This document shows, piece by piece, positions 11,291 to 22,945 of a stretch of DNA of 64,000 bases. Position 1 is the first letter of the stretch; the number at the start of each line of letters is the position of its first letter. Under the pieces are notes generated by a model. That model saw only the letters and a program-made list of their open reading frames with translations, searched no databases and was not told where the DNA came from. Location of the stretch: NCBI RefSeq assembly GCF_047511655.1, contig NC_133396.1, positions 128,907,490 through 128,971,489 of the forward strand, in the 5' to 3' direction. The stretch is from Castor canadensis (Eukaryota > Chordata > Mammalia > Rodentia > Castoridae). The position numbers and the translations under genes were made by a program.

Positions 11291-11415
11291 GCTCTAGATA
11301 TATTTTAAAATAATTACTTTCTCCTTTCATAGGTAACAAAAGATACATTTTCTAACTCTTCATTTCCTTTCTTTCTTCCTTCTTTCCTTTTTTCCCTTCC
11401 CTTTCCTTCCTTCTT

Positions 11416-11706
11416 TTCTTGTACTGGGATTTGAACACAGGGCCTGAGCTTGCTAACGCAGGAGCTATACCACATGAGCCACACCTCAGCCCTTTTTGCT
11501 TTAGTTATTTTTCAGATAGGGTGGATCTTACATTTTTTGCCCAGGCTGGTCTGGACCACAATATTCCTACTTATGTCTCCTATGTAGCTGGGATCCTAGG
11601 CACACACCTCTATGACCAGCTTTTTTTGTTGAGATGGGGTCTTGCTAACTTTTTGCTCAGCTTGACCTCGAACCATGATCCTCCCAACCTTTACCTCCCA
11701 AGTAGC
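11416..11706 (-). repeat. composite SINE, nearly full length, antisense
   Basis: In + sense it reads gtactgggatttgaacacag (complement of the ID head). The complement of the 7SL-like half follows (gcccaggctggtctggacc; tagctgggatcc; gatggggtcttgctaac). It is one of the longest SINEs in the window. Confidence 0.85.
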
Positions 11707-11709
11707 TTC

Positions 11710-13247
11710 TTTTCACTTTTCAATGTGCGAACAGGATGGGATTTTGGGAGGTAAAACCCACAAAAGTGTGCCCACCTGAAGCTGGGCACCCAAGAGTTTT
11801 TAACTGTCAACCTAGACTACTCTCAGCCTCCAGAAATTTGTCACTATCACCACTTAAGAATTCCCATCAGCTTACTATAAACTGTGGAATCAATTAGTAA
11901 GTTTATGAGCTTGTTCCCTTTAAAAGATGCATGAAACCTTTGACACTACTAATTTTTAAAAAGAGAAAACTCAAATACATAGCATTAGAAGTGAGACTCA
12001 GAAGCAAGTCAACAAGGGCCCAATGTATACTCCATCCTGCCAGGCCCAGCACAGTCTAGTTCAGATCCTATGGCAATATATCCTATCATGATCTTGGGGA
12101 GCCCATGGAGAGGAAGCAGCTTACTCAGTCACAGGCAGGGCGTGGGTGGCAGCCCCAGAAATAGAAGCCTGCACACAGCACCTGAGTGGGAGCTGAGGAA
12201 GTCTCGGGGTTGGGCAGTCACTCCCCTAAGGGGCCTTTCTTAGGGCAGTGCTACATGCCTGGCTTCTCAGAGGCCAAGCAGAACCCATCTCAGGTGCATA
12301 GCATATCTTGGCCCAAGGCCCAAGCTGAAGCCCTTTGTTCTTGCACATTTAAAACCTTCAGTGACTTTAACAGGCACTCCAAACCTGCTTCTACTAAAAA
12401 AGCACTAACTTCTTTCTTGGACTCTTAAATTAACAAAAAGCAGGAGAAAAGCTTGGCATCACTGTCTTCATTTTGTATCTGTCTTTGCCAATTGCAGGTG
12501 ACTCTGACCAGGCTCTTTTTCAAGGTCCCTAGTGAAGGGGTTGGAAACACTGAAACAAAGACTGTGACAGCAGCAGGGAAGGAGGACAAAGAGCTGACCT
12601 TTCTGGACAGCAATCTCTCTTGATTTCCTAAAGCACGTTCTTTTGATGGCTGCAATCAGTGACCCATATGTACTGTGAATATGGCCTCATCTCCTTGACC
12701 ATGTATCTCCTTAGCTGCTCAATATTTGAATAAACCAAAATCAATAAGTAATCTTTGCACCTTATTGTGTTACAGATGGAGGCACTGAGTTCAAGACAGG
12801 GCCATGGAAAAGCAGGAAAGCTGATGTAGAGAGCTGTCCTGGCTCATGAGTCATTTTGCTTCTTCAAAGTCCCATGGGGCTTGGGACCGCTCATGGTCCT
12901 CACCAACCCACCCCAAGAAGATCAGAGTCATGCTCAGATGCTCAGCCCATTGGAGGGTTTTACTAACACGTCCCACTTTCCTCTTTTGCCTCCTGGTTTA
13001 GCAACATTAAGACCCCACTTTGCACCCTTTGATTGTTCCAGAAAAGCAAGAGTTGAGAAAGACCATTGTGTCAGGTTTGCTCAACCCACACCACTTGACA
13101 TCCTACCTGTCCATATGCCACTCCCAGCCCTTCTCTCAATTTCAACACTGCCAGCTGGGGTGGGAGAGGGACAGCCAGAGAAGAGCAGAGCAGGGCATGA
13201 AGGGCTGGTTTTCCCTGGGCTGAAGTTTGTCACTGAAAGAAAGCAGC
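11710..13247 (+). other. CHIT1 5' flank and presumed promoter/5' UTR
   Basis: Mostly single-copy DNA lies upstream of the CHIT1 start codon. I see no convincing TATA box in the last 150 bases, so the transcription start is not placed. A segment at 12,368-12,490 is shared with the CHI3L1 5' flank. A 200-codon open frame at 12,881-13,483 crosses exon 1 out of frame and looks like chance. Confidence 0.5.
12368..12490 (+). repeat. segment shared with the CHI3L1 upstream region (copy A)
   Basis: It aligns by eye with 46,021-46,140 over about 120 bases: 'aacagg..ctc', 'aaaagcact.act', 'aattaac', 'ggagaaaagcttg' and 'cattttgtat' in the same order and strand. The copies lie about 0.8 kb upstream of CHIT1 exon 1 and 2.7 kb upstream of CHI3L1 exon 1. 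A likely explanation is a leftover of the tandem gene duplication. Confidence 0.55.
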
Positions 13248-15219
13248 ATGGTGCACTCGGTGGCCTGGGCAGGTGCGTGGGCTCTTACAAGGGGAATGAA
13301 TGGGCTGGGCCTTGGGAGCTATGCCCGATAAGGATGTGCATGGGCTGTGGCTCCTTGTTACTGTCTAAAAAGATGCAGAAGGGCTCAGGAGAATGTTGGG
13401 AGGGCATTCCATCAGTTTTCCTGCCTCTTGGCCTCTGTCCCTTGATTATCTTTCTGGTGGGTCCCCCTTTTCAAGCCCTTTGAACCTTTGCATGGTGAGA
13501 GAAGGTTTTCCACCACAGGTTGTGTCTTTTCTCCTGACCTGCAAACCCAGAGTCACTGGGACCCTGTGCTTAGGTTTTCTTTTTTTTTTTTTTTTCTCTC
13601 TCGTATGCTCTTAGATCCTCACTATTGGTTCTGCCCAAGAAGATCCACTACCAAAGGATTATTCTCCCTGTGTTGGTTGTTCTGCAAGAGGGTAGCCTGG
13701 GGACGTTTACAAATTTTCATGCAGGTTTTATTAAGTTAGCAGAAAAATCCAAGGTCACCAGGAAGGGAAAGAAAACTTTTCAAAGGAGTCTGCCAATCCT
13801 TGGTCTCCAAAGGTGCTGGTAACAGTGGCAGCCTCTTGTGGTAGACTGTGAGAAGGCAGCAGGGAGTCCTGAATCCTAGGGAGCAGAGGCATGGAGGCTA
13901 CCAGGAGATGGGGGTCTCCTGTGCAGTCCTTCTGGGTGGGTTCTTCCCAGCTACAGGATAAGTTTTCTTCTTGAACCACAGACAAGCTTTCTCTCTGAAA
14001 ACCTCAAATGTCATCAGTTTTCCCATGATCTTCCTAAATCTTTACCACCCCCAACTGAGGCTACAGAGCAGCCTCAGCCCGTGGAATCTTCCATCAGTTT
14101 CTGGAATCAACCCAGACTCTCGACTGTCTGGCCTGGGTGAAGGGATGGATGCAGTGCCCTCATACATCCTTTCTGGGAAACCAGCCCCCTCTTACCATCT
14201 CCACCTCCTATGCTTCAATTATCTCATGGGACCTGGGGCAGTGAGAGTGACATCATGACCTTTGCCTTGATGTAGTCTTTCTTATGTTTCTGCAGGTGTG
14301 ACAGTTCTGCAGATGATCCAGTGGGGTAAGTGTCATATTGCCTTGGGGCCAGCTTCTGGTCCCCTCAGCCCCTTCCCTGGCTTTGCTATACTCCCTCACC
14401 CCAGCCATTTGTGCATGCACACACACCCCACCCACAAGAGCTCTTGCCAGATTTTAGGGGGACTCTCAGCCCCCTACAATTATCCTTGTCCCCCTAACAG
14501 CCATGCCATTCCTTTTCCCAGGAAGGTTTTAGCCTCTTTATCCACTAGCTGAGCCCTTACCCATTCATGCGGGCAGCTGAAGGTCTGACTATCTCAGGAC
14601 TTTCCTGAGATTCCTTGCTCCTGCCTCTGTCCTCTCACAGCACCAAACATAAATATGTTTTCCAGTAAGACACCACAGTGTTTTAGGTATCTCCCCCACC
14701 AACTCTGAGCCCCTCCAGGTAAGGAGCTTGGGTCTTACCCAGCTCTATGGCCCCAGCGCCTCAGCCCAGCAAAGACAACACACTTGCTACTATATCTGTT
14801 AATGGGTGTGGAGCTTGGGAGGGGCAGGAGGAGGCTCCTGTATCAAACAGAAAGATCTTTGCAGCATTTACAGCAACCCTGATGCCCAAGTCCCCTTCCC
14901 ATCCCACCCATTCCCTGGGCATCAGTAGCTCAGGAATGCTGGCTCCTCAGACTCTTTCCTGAGACAGCTCCCCCTTCATGCTAGCTGTTCCCCTCTTGGT
15001 CTCACAGGAGGGGACAGATGGGGACCACAGAAATAATGAGCATGGGGCAACAAGGAGGTTGGAGATTTCTCAAAGAGATTTCTCAGGTTGCTTCTGGGCT
15101 CTACAGCAATGTAGCAACAATAACAGGACTTTGTATGGGCTAGAAGTTAATAATCATGTCCATAAAGCACCTTGAGCAGAGCTTGTCCCATGTCAGTACA
15201 TGGCTAAGAGTTCAAATAT

Positions 15220-15400
15220 ATTGACTCTCAGCCACATAGTCATCCTGTGAGGTACAGTGGATGTCACTAATTCCCAGTGGAGGAGGCTGAGTTACATGGT
15301 TGGAAAATTGCAGAGGTGGGATTTCAACCCAAGGTTGGCATTCCAGAGTCCCTGCTCTCACCCAGCACCCTCTATTACCTCTGTTGTACAAAATCCATTC
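15220..15400 (+). repeat. MIR-like SINE in CHIT1 intron 2
   Basis: It shows the MIR core pattern: 'catcctgtgaggta', 'gaggctgag', 'cagaggtgggatttcaaccca' and a closing 'ccctgctctcaccca'. It is ancient and diverged. Confidence 0.6.
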
Positions 15401-16008
15401 ATAGCATTTGATATGCTGTAGCACGATAAGAAGAGCCTTCTAGCTCCTTCCTAGATGGTCTGAGTGGGGATTCTCTGGGTCAGTTCCCTCTTTCCTTCTT
15501 TTGCTATGGGGAGTTCACCAACCCTCCTTGTAGTTCACTTCAGGCTACACTCCTACCCTGCCAGTCGGCTTCACTCCTGGGTGACCTCTTTTGGGGCCAG
15601 TGATCTCTCAAAGGTTCTTCTCGTCCTTCTCCACAACTGTCCATGTACCCAGGGTCAGCCCTTCCTACTCCTGGACTCCAGTTGAGACCTGAGCTTTTTC
15701 TTACAGTCACATTGCATCCCTGCCCCTCCTCTACTTTCTCCTGGCCACATGAGGGTTGGGGGCTGTAGAGAGACCTTGTTGGGGAAAAGAGAAGCTCAGA
15801 TGTGTTCCACTTCAAACTCACCATCCCACCAAGTTCCTGAAATAAAATATCAACTCCTACAAACCACCCCATCATAGAACTTAGAACAGAAAGAGACCTT
15901 AGAACTTTCACAGTCCTTTTCAATGGGCCAAGACCAAAGAAAAGATGTACCCAAAGTTCATTTTGGCAGATACATAAAAAAAGACTAACATTCTTCCTTT
16001 CCCTCCCC

Positions 16009-16082
16009 TGCAGTATTGGGCATTGAACTCAGGGCCGTCTTCTTGCTAAGAACTAGCATCCTTGCTTTCTGATATCCTGGCC
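16009..16082 (-). repeat. ID-like SINE, antisense, in CHIT1 intron 2
   Basis: The stretch cagtattgggcattgaactc and agggccgtcttcttgctaag is the complement of the ID-like consensus. Confidence 0.6.
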
Positions 16083-17379
16083 CATCCAGCGCTGGGCTTC
16101 CTCCAAGAGGCTATCACTGGCAGATCCCACTGAGAACAGACTCATCCCTGCAAAGTCTCACATATTATAGGGGATGCCAGAGGCAAGCTGCCTTTTCCTA
16201 GATAAAATCAGCTCTTCATCAGAACCTTAGCAGTGATTTGGATAAGTGTAGATTCTCTACAAGGGACAAGTAAATATAAACCACATTAATGCAAGATTTA
16301 AGAAACGTAAGGCCAGGGCTATGACTGGAGCCACCTCTCTGCTGCTCCAGATATTTGCATTTTAATTAACATTTTGAAGTATTCCCAGTCGTGTTCAGAA
16401 AGTTCTGCCTCCTTTCCTTCAGCAGGTACACATACCTTGTTTAAAATCCTCTGGGTGTTACACTGGGGTTGCCTTCTGTGAGGGCTCAGGTCCTGAAGGG
16501 GAGAGTTTAACTGGGGGTAGAGAATCCTGCCTGCCAGGCCCTAGGAACCTGGGCTCAGAGGCTAGCAACTTGCAAGAATGTCAGGGGTCAGAAGACTTGG
16601 GTTCTAGCCTCCCACTCTGCCTTCTGCAGCTGTGCTGACTGAGAGGGGTCCCAAAGTTTGTGAGCCTCAGCTTCCATGGTCACAATGGTCCTGCCACTCA
16701 TAGGTATCCTGTGGATCCCAGGAATGGCCTCTGTAAATGCTTTCCTAACCGTGCAGTGCTATCCAAACAAAAGTTAAGAACATTTCTGGCATTTTTGGCT
16801 ACCAGGCTCTGACTCAGTCTAGGTGTGTCAGATAAGACACCCAAAGGCACTGTCTGCCTGGGGCAGAAGGCCCATCTGACAGCCATTTCTTTCCTTTGCT
16901 CCAACTGGCCAAGCTCTGCTGCGAAACTGGTCTGCTACTTCACCAACTGGGCCCAGTACCGAGAGGGGGCGGCTCGATTCTTGCCCAGGGATGTGGACCC
17001 CAATCTGTGCACCCACCTCATCTACGCCTTTGCCAGCATGAACAATCACCAGCTCAGCTCTGCAGCATGGAAGGACAATGTTCTCTACCAGGAGTTGAAT
17101 AGTCTGAAGAAGATGTGAGCCACAGGAGAAGAGGAGCAATGGTGGTGTTGGGGACAGATCCTCTCAGAACCAGAAACTTCCCTATCTCTGCAATCCTGCT
17201 ACAGATCTGCTGGTGGCTTTGGGCAAGTCATATCACCTTGCCGGTCTTTCCTGCACTTACATGGAAGAGGTGGGGGCAGATTAGGGAATCCTAAAGGTCC
17301 CTTCCAATTTAGATCCAGGTGGGATAAAAACTATGAAACCATTTCCCTCTCCCAGGAATTTCCTTCCTCTCAGAAATGC

Positions 17380-17570
17380 CCTAAAACCTACCCATCCTCC
17401 AGCACAAGTGTTAAGACCACCTTTACAAAGCCTCCCTGAGGGCCCTAGGCCATTGTTTCTCTAATTCCTTGCATATATGCACACAGTAGTGTCTCCCCAG
17501 TTAGACAGGAGGTCTTTCAAGTCACAGATGTTTCTTTTCTAATCTACAGGTTCTGTGCATAGGAACTGAT
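17380..17570 (+). repeat. L2 3'-end fragment in CHIT1 intron 3
   Basis: The text follows the L2 tail pattern: 'acaaagcctccctgag', a T/C-rich middle, 'ttagacaggaggtctttcaag' and 'acagatgtttctttt'. Confidence 0.5.
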
Positions 17571-18686
17571 GCATCCCTACCCCAACCCTCACAGCCTCTA
17601 ATTACTCAGAGATGGTGGTGTAAAATCTGGCATGTCTCTTGTCTTTTCAGAAATCCCAAGCTCAAGACTCTATTAGCCATCGGGGGCTGGAATTTTGGCA
17701 CCAAGAAGTGAGTGGACATGGGCACATGGGTGGCAGAGGCCCTGGATGGGGACCTTGTGCACTGACCAGAGACAGCCCTGGTAAGGGAATCGGGGCCAGG
17801 CTGAGGTATGGCCAGGATAAAGGACGCTGGGCCATGGGGGGCTTCTCTCCTTTGGTTCTTGGTGCCCCATTATAAGGGCATGAAGTGGACATGGCTCCAG
17901 TTTGTTTAGATCCAGTCTTGTCAGAAGCACAGATCTAAAATAGCGCAGAGAGCGTTGACCTCTCCAAGCCTCAGTCTCCTCCTCAATGAAATGGTAAGAT
18001 AGGGTACAAGCTGAACACATAGTGCCTATGTTTTCCAAAGCTCTGAAATGAGATGTCTTGTCTGAAAGAATTTTTTAGTTCCACTTCTGGGTATAAATCT
18101 CACTGACTTGTGAGATTGAACTCAGTTGCCAAATTATTGGCATTTCTGATTTATGAAGATAATGAAACTAGACTTTTCCTAGAAAAATCCAGAATATAGG
18201 GTCCCCACAGCTCTAAGCATTCTTTCTAGAACTTTTTGGAAGAAGAATTCTTTTAAGACTCTGATGCATGTTATAACTCCTCTTCCCAAAATAGTACTTA
18301 TACTCAGAGTTTTTATCCACACACAGGGGTTTTTAGTCCCCAGGCACATGAACCCCACCTAAGAACTGCCACTATGAATTAAATTAAATAAGAAATTAAT
18401 AGAAGTAAATTAAGATAGGATCAGTCTGTAAAGAACTTTAGACTTCCAAGAAGTACGGGAACTCTTCCTGGGGCTGAGGAGAAGGAAGGTGTGGGGAGGT
18501 GGTCCCCGGCTCAGTTTAGGGGTTTGGAAAAGCTCTGGAATTATAATAGGCACAGCACAAAGCAGTTTACACGTGCACGTTAGAAGAAAGATAACCAGCC
18601 TAACCAGCCAGGAAGCTGAGACAGGGGCTCCCCAGGATATCCAGCTCCTTGCCAACCTGGCCACATGTCTCCCTCCTCTGCACCAT

Positions 18687-18799
18687 AAAAACTGATCCTC
18701 ACTGGTGGAGTGGCTTAAGTGATAGAGCACCTGCTTAGCAAGACTGAGGCCCTGAGTTCAAACTCCAGTAGTGCAAAAAAAAAAAAAAAAAACTGATCC
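18687..18799 (+). repeat. young ID-like SINE with target-site duplication, CHIT1 intron 4
   Basis: The SINE (ctggtggagtggcttaagtg...gagttcaaactccag, then a poly-A of about 19) is flanked by a perfect 12-base duplication, aaaaactgatcc, at 18687-18698 and 18788-18799. The intact duplication marks a recent L1-driven insertion. Confidence 0.85.
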
Positions 18800-18957
18800 C
18801 TCTTAAAAAAAAAAAACTCCATGTGGAGTCAGGTGAGGTGGGAGCAGCTAGCTCTGATTCAGGGTGGTGGTAAGCTTCTGAAGGGAATTTTAGGCCTCAG
18901 GGTTCCTAGGGCCCTGGTGATGTCAATGTTTTGGGGTATGGCTGTTGTCTCTTTTCC

Positions 18958-19110
18958 TTTTTTTTTTTTTAATTATTTATATGTGCATACAAGGCTTGGG
19001 TCATTTCTCCCCCCTGCCCCCACCCCCTCCCTTACCACCCACTCCGCTCCCTCCTTCTCCCCCCTACCCCCTCAATACCCAGCAGAAACTAATCAGGCCC
19101 TAACCTGCCA
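18958..19110 (-). mobile_element. L1 3' end, antisense, in CHIT1 intron 4
   Basis: A T-rich run is followed by acaaggcttgggtcatttct and a long C-rich tract. This is the complement of the 3' UTR of the L1 at 4.2-4.36 kb. It ends around acccagcagaaact, 160 bases before exon 5. Confidence 0.75.
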
Positions 19111-20639
19111 ACAAATATCCCAGCAGCCCCTGAAGCAGCCCTCCCACATCCCTTCCTGGTTTAGACACAAGAGCACCAAATCCTGAGAGGTTTTCTGCTT
19201 GTCCCTGAGAAAAACAGTGGCCTCCTTTCTGGCCCAAGGCAGGCCCAAACCCCTTCCGTCGCCTCACAGGTTCACAGATATGGTGTCCACAACCAACAAT
19301 CGGCAGACCTTTGTCAACTCAGCCATCAGGTTTCTGCGCACAAATGGCTTTGATGGCCTTGATTTTGACTGGGAGTTCCCAGGAAGCCGGGGGAGCCCAG
19401 CAGTGGACAAGGAGCACTTCACAGCCCTGGTGCAGGTATGACTGGGCAGGACCAGAGTCACCCAGCCTGCCAAGGGACCCAGAGCCGTGGCCCCACAACA
19501 CATGGGTGCTGCTCTGCCCCCAGGGTCATCTGATTCACATATTTGCATAACTCAGATCAATTCCGTGGGGTCATGTTGGCCTGCGGTTCGTGCCTCTGTT
19601 CACTCCCTGTTTCCTCAGGACTTGATGGCGGCTTTCCAGGAGGAAGCCCAGACCTCAGGGAAAGAACGACTCCTTCTGAGTGCAGCTGTCCCAGCAGGGC
19701 GAATCCATGTGGGTGCTGGCTATGAAGTGGACAAAATTGCTCAGTGAGTGTCAGGCAGGTGGCTTGGACCCCATGTCTCTGATGCAGGCAATGCCCAGGG
19801 CTGACCCAACTTCCCCAAAGTCTTCACCTGCAAGGTATGGCCTTGGGGTTCTGCACGGTATCCAGGAAGGCCTTGCACTTCCTGGAGTCACCCCACCACT
19901 CTAGACAGATCCTGCTTTTCAGATCTTTACCCTCTTCCTTGGGAACTACTCACTGTTTAAGTGAAAACACCCCTGGGCGAGCAGAGGGGAGAGTGATGCC
20001 CCAAACATCTTCACGAGAATGGGGGTCTAGATCCTGGCTCCTCAGTGTGGTGTGTGGAACTGCAGACCTTGTAGCATCCAGAAGCTTGTTAGAGATGTGG
20101 GCTCTCAGGCCCAACCCCAGCTTGCTGGGTAAGAACCCACATTTTAGTGAGATTCCCGGGAGATTTGCGGGCACTAAAGTTTGAGAAACACTCATCTAGA
20201 GTTTTCTCCAAAATAGGAAAATAGTACCAAGTTTTGTAATGGACTAGGGAACACCTGAGGGTGCAGAAGGAATGGTGGGGGAGGGTGCCCACCTCAGGCT
20301 GGAATGAGAATGGCCTGAAGGCAAGGGATGGCCTGGAAGTGCTATCTGTAGAGCAAGGGGTGAGTCTGGCCATCTCTGGCCATAGGGTCCCTCTCCAAGT
20401 TGCAATCAGGGAAGAGGGAAGGAAAGAGGAGCCCTTCCTGCTCAACAGCACTCACAACTCTTTCCACCTCTCCTGCAGGAGCTTGGACTTCATCAGCCTT
20501 ATGGCCTACGACTTCCATGGCTCATGGGAGAAGGCCACAGGACATAACAGCCCCCTCTTCAAGAGGCAAGGGGAGAGCGGTGCAATGGCCCAACTGAACG
20601 TGGTAAGTGGCGGCAGGGATGAGGAGTTCTCCCGTGTCC

Positions 20640-20835
20640 AGCAGGCCCTGTCCAATGGCTTCCTTTTCTTTTCTCTTTCTCTTCCTTCCTTCTCTCTCTT
20701 TCTCCCCCTCTCTTTTTCTCCCCCACCTCTCCCTCCTTTCTTTCTTTTCTCCCTCTCTCCCTCCCTCCTTCCCTTCCTGTTCTTCCTCTTCTTTCTCTTT
20801 CTGTCTTTCTCTGTCTCTGACTCTTTCTCTTTCTT
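20640..20835. repeat. long C/T-only tract in CHIT1 intron 7
   Basis: Nearly 200 bases with pyrimidines on the + strand almost throughout, built from TTCC, CTTT and CCCT words, starting about 40 bases after the exon 7 donor. Such tracts can adopt triplex (H-DNA) form. Confidence 0.85.
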
Positions 20836-20837
20836 TC

Positions 20838-21030
20838 ATTGTGGTATTAGGGATTGAACTCAGGGCCTTGTGCTTGCTAGGCAAGTGCTTTACCACTTGA
20901 GCCACGCCCTAGCCCATATATATGTATATATAATTTTGTTTTTGAGATAAGTTCTCACTAACTGCCTGAGATGGCCTCAAACCTTGATCCTACTGCCTGT
21001 CAAGTAGCTGAGATTACCACACCAAGCAGG
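20838..21030 (-). repeat. composite SINE, antisense, in CHIT1 intron 7
   Basis: The complement of the ID-like head (ggtattagggattgaactca) and of the 7SL-like half (gcctcaaaccttgatcctac) is visible, with a small TA repeat between them. Confidence 0.8.
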
Positions 21031-21572
21031 CTTAGTGCCTCCCTTTGAACCCCAAGACCCTAAAGGAAAAGAAAACCAGGAAAACCAAGCAGGACACCAA
21101 GAAGCCAGGATTGTCAGTCTATTTCTTCACTTGCTGTGCCCTGCCACTGCTGTGGGGGAAGTCTTGCTTTTGTGCAGCATCTTGGCTGACAATAGTCAGC
21201 AAACCAATGCAATGACATCAAACACACAGGGACTGATTGGCCTCCCTTGGAGCTTGAGTCTCCAGCCAGTATGGCTCTTGCTCACTTCACAGTCTGACCA
21301 CATTTCCTTCAAGACAATGGGGGAGTACTTTGCTCCTTGGTCATTTATTGACCGTCTGGAAAGTGCTTTCAGAGATGGGAGTTTTCCCAAGTTTCTCCAG
21401 GGATGGAACTCCCTAGCCCCTGAAATGGGCAGGCTTGGTTTTAGGCTGTGGTGGGTTGGGTGTCCTGTTCAACTCTTCCTCCTTGAGCAATCTAGATATA
21501 TTTTATAAGTCCACTGTTTATCTTAAAAGTGAAGAATAACAATGCCTTTTTTCTCCTTAAAACAAACAACAA

Positions 21573-21769
21573 CAGTTGGACTCACACCTGTAATCCCAGC
21601 TACTCAGGGGGTAGAAATCAGGAGGATCGCAGTTTGAAGCCAGCCTGGGCAAATAGTTCATGAGCCCCTATCTTAAGAATCCATTACAAAAAAGGGCTGG
21701 TGGAGTGGCTCAAGGTGTAGACCCTGAGTTCAAACTCCAGCACCAGAAAAAAAAAAAAAAAAAAAAGAA
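21573..21769 (+). repeat. composite SINE in CHIT1 intron 7
   Basis: The 7SL-like half (acacctgtaatcccagctac) is joined to an ID-like half (gggctggtggagtggctcaa) and a poly-A tail of about 20. From 21,770 to 22,560 only single-copy intron is seen. Confidence 0.85.
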
Positions 21770-22559
21770 CCACCACCACAAAAATCTCAAATTTCTGGGT
21801 GTTGTCTGAGTGGTACATTTGTTTTAAACCTCTGTGGCTCTTTCACAAAATGCACACTGTGGGGTGATGAGTCACACTGATCCTGCCCGCCCATCTCCAT
21901 CTGGAAAACCATGTAGATTTTGGAGGAAGCTGTAACCCCAAGGAAGCCCAGCCCATTGGGGGGACACAAAGACGTTCAGCGGAGAGGTGAGGGGGTTTGC
22001 CCTCCATGGTGGGTGCCCCGGGTCTGTGGAGGAAGGGAGGCCTTTTTCCTCTTACCCAGAGGCCTTGTGCTCTTCTGTGTGTTTGGGTTGCTTCTGGACG
22101 GAGGGATGACTTTTCCAAACTTACATAAAACTGCCATGTACGTTAGCAGAGGGACCTGACCTCTGCCGTCAGAAAGTTTTGGTCTGATCGAAGATAAATT
22201 ATGTAGACTGACAAAAAAAGAAATCAATAGAGTGAAAACTGTTCTTTGCTCAAGTGCTACAAGGGCAAGAGCAACTTAACCTGAACTCAACCAGGGCAGC
22301 TTCTTGGGGAAGGTGAGCCATAATCTTGGGGTGAGGGAAGAAATTCATCATTCATTTATTCAATATATCTTCACTGGGCACCATTTCCTGTCCCAGGCCT
22401 GCGAGATTTATGCCACGTAATGAATGACTGTAGGAGGGTCTTGCTCAGAGGTGGGTGAGGACACTGAACACCTGTGATCTTTCTGTTTGAGTGTTTAAGT
22501 GCCAAGTGTTGTTCTAGGCACAGGGGATGCAAACCCAAGTCCTTGCTCTTGTACTCAGG

Positions 22560-22690
22560 TGAAACTTACAAGCATCGTAATGATAATGACAGCGCTCACA
22601 TCTCACTGTGCTAGGCCTTATAATACATTATATCCTTTAAGCCACACAGGCCCCTAGAGATGGTTATTTATACTCCATTTTAAATAAGTT
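22560..22690 (+). repeat. MIR-like SINE in CHIT1 intron 7
   Basis: The pattern 'ctgtgctaggc', 'acattatatcctttaagcc' and 'tttatactccattttaaa' follows the MIR left and core region. It is diverged. Confidence 0.55.
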
Positions 22691-22696
22691 TCTGAG

Positions 22697-22945
22697 TACA
22701 GGACACTGGTGGCTCATGCCTATAATCCTACCTACTCAAGAGGCAGAGATCAAGAGGATAGCGGTTTGAAGCCAGCACAGGCAAATAGTTTGTGAGATCC
22801 TATCTCGAAAATACCCAACACAAAAACAGGGCTGGTGGAGTGGCTCAAGTGGTAGAGTGGCTAAAGTGGTTGAGTGCCTCCCAAGCAAGCTTGAGGCCTG
22901 GAGTTCAAACCACAGTGGCACCAAAAACTAAATAAACAATAAAGG
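22697..22945 (+). repeat. composite SINE in CHIT1 intron 7
   Basis: The 7SL-like half (ggtggctcatgcctataatc) is joined to an ID-like half (gggctggtggagtggctcaa) and an A-rich tail. It ends about 130 bases before exon 8. Confidence 0.85.

Noticed and set aside
12881-13483. 200-codon open frame overlapping CHIT1 exon 1
   Set aside because: It is out of frame with the CHIT1 start, has no domain or family motif, and its composition follows the local GC content. It is a chance frame.
13573-13600. poly-T as an L1 or SINE insertion mark in CHIT1 intron 1
   Set aside because: No SINE or L1 body lies next to the T run, so it is only a homopolymer.
20261-20857. 198-codon frame covering CHIT1 exon 7
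   Set aside because: Only the central part ([23 protein letters not shown]) is the real exon. The rest is intron read-through into a pyrimidine tract.
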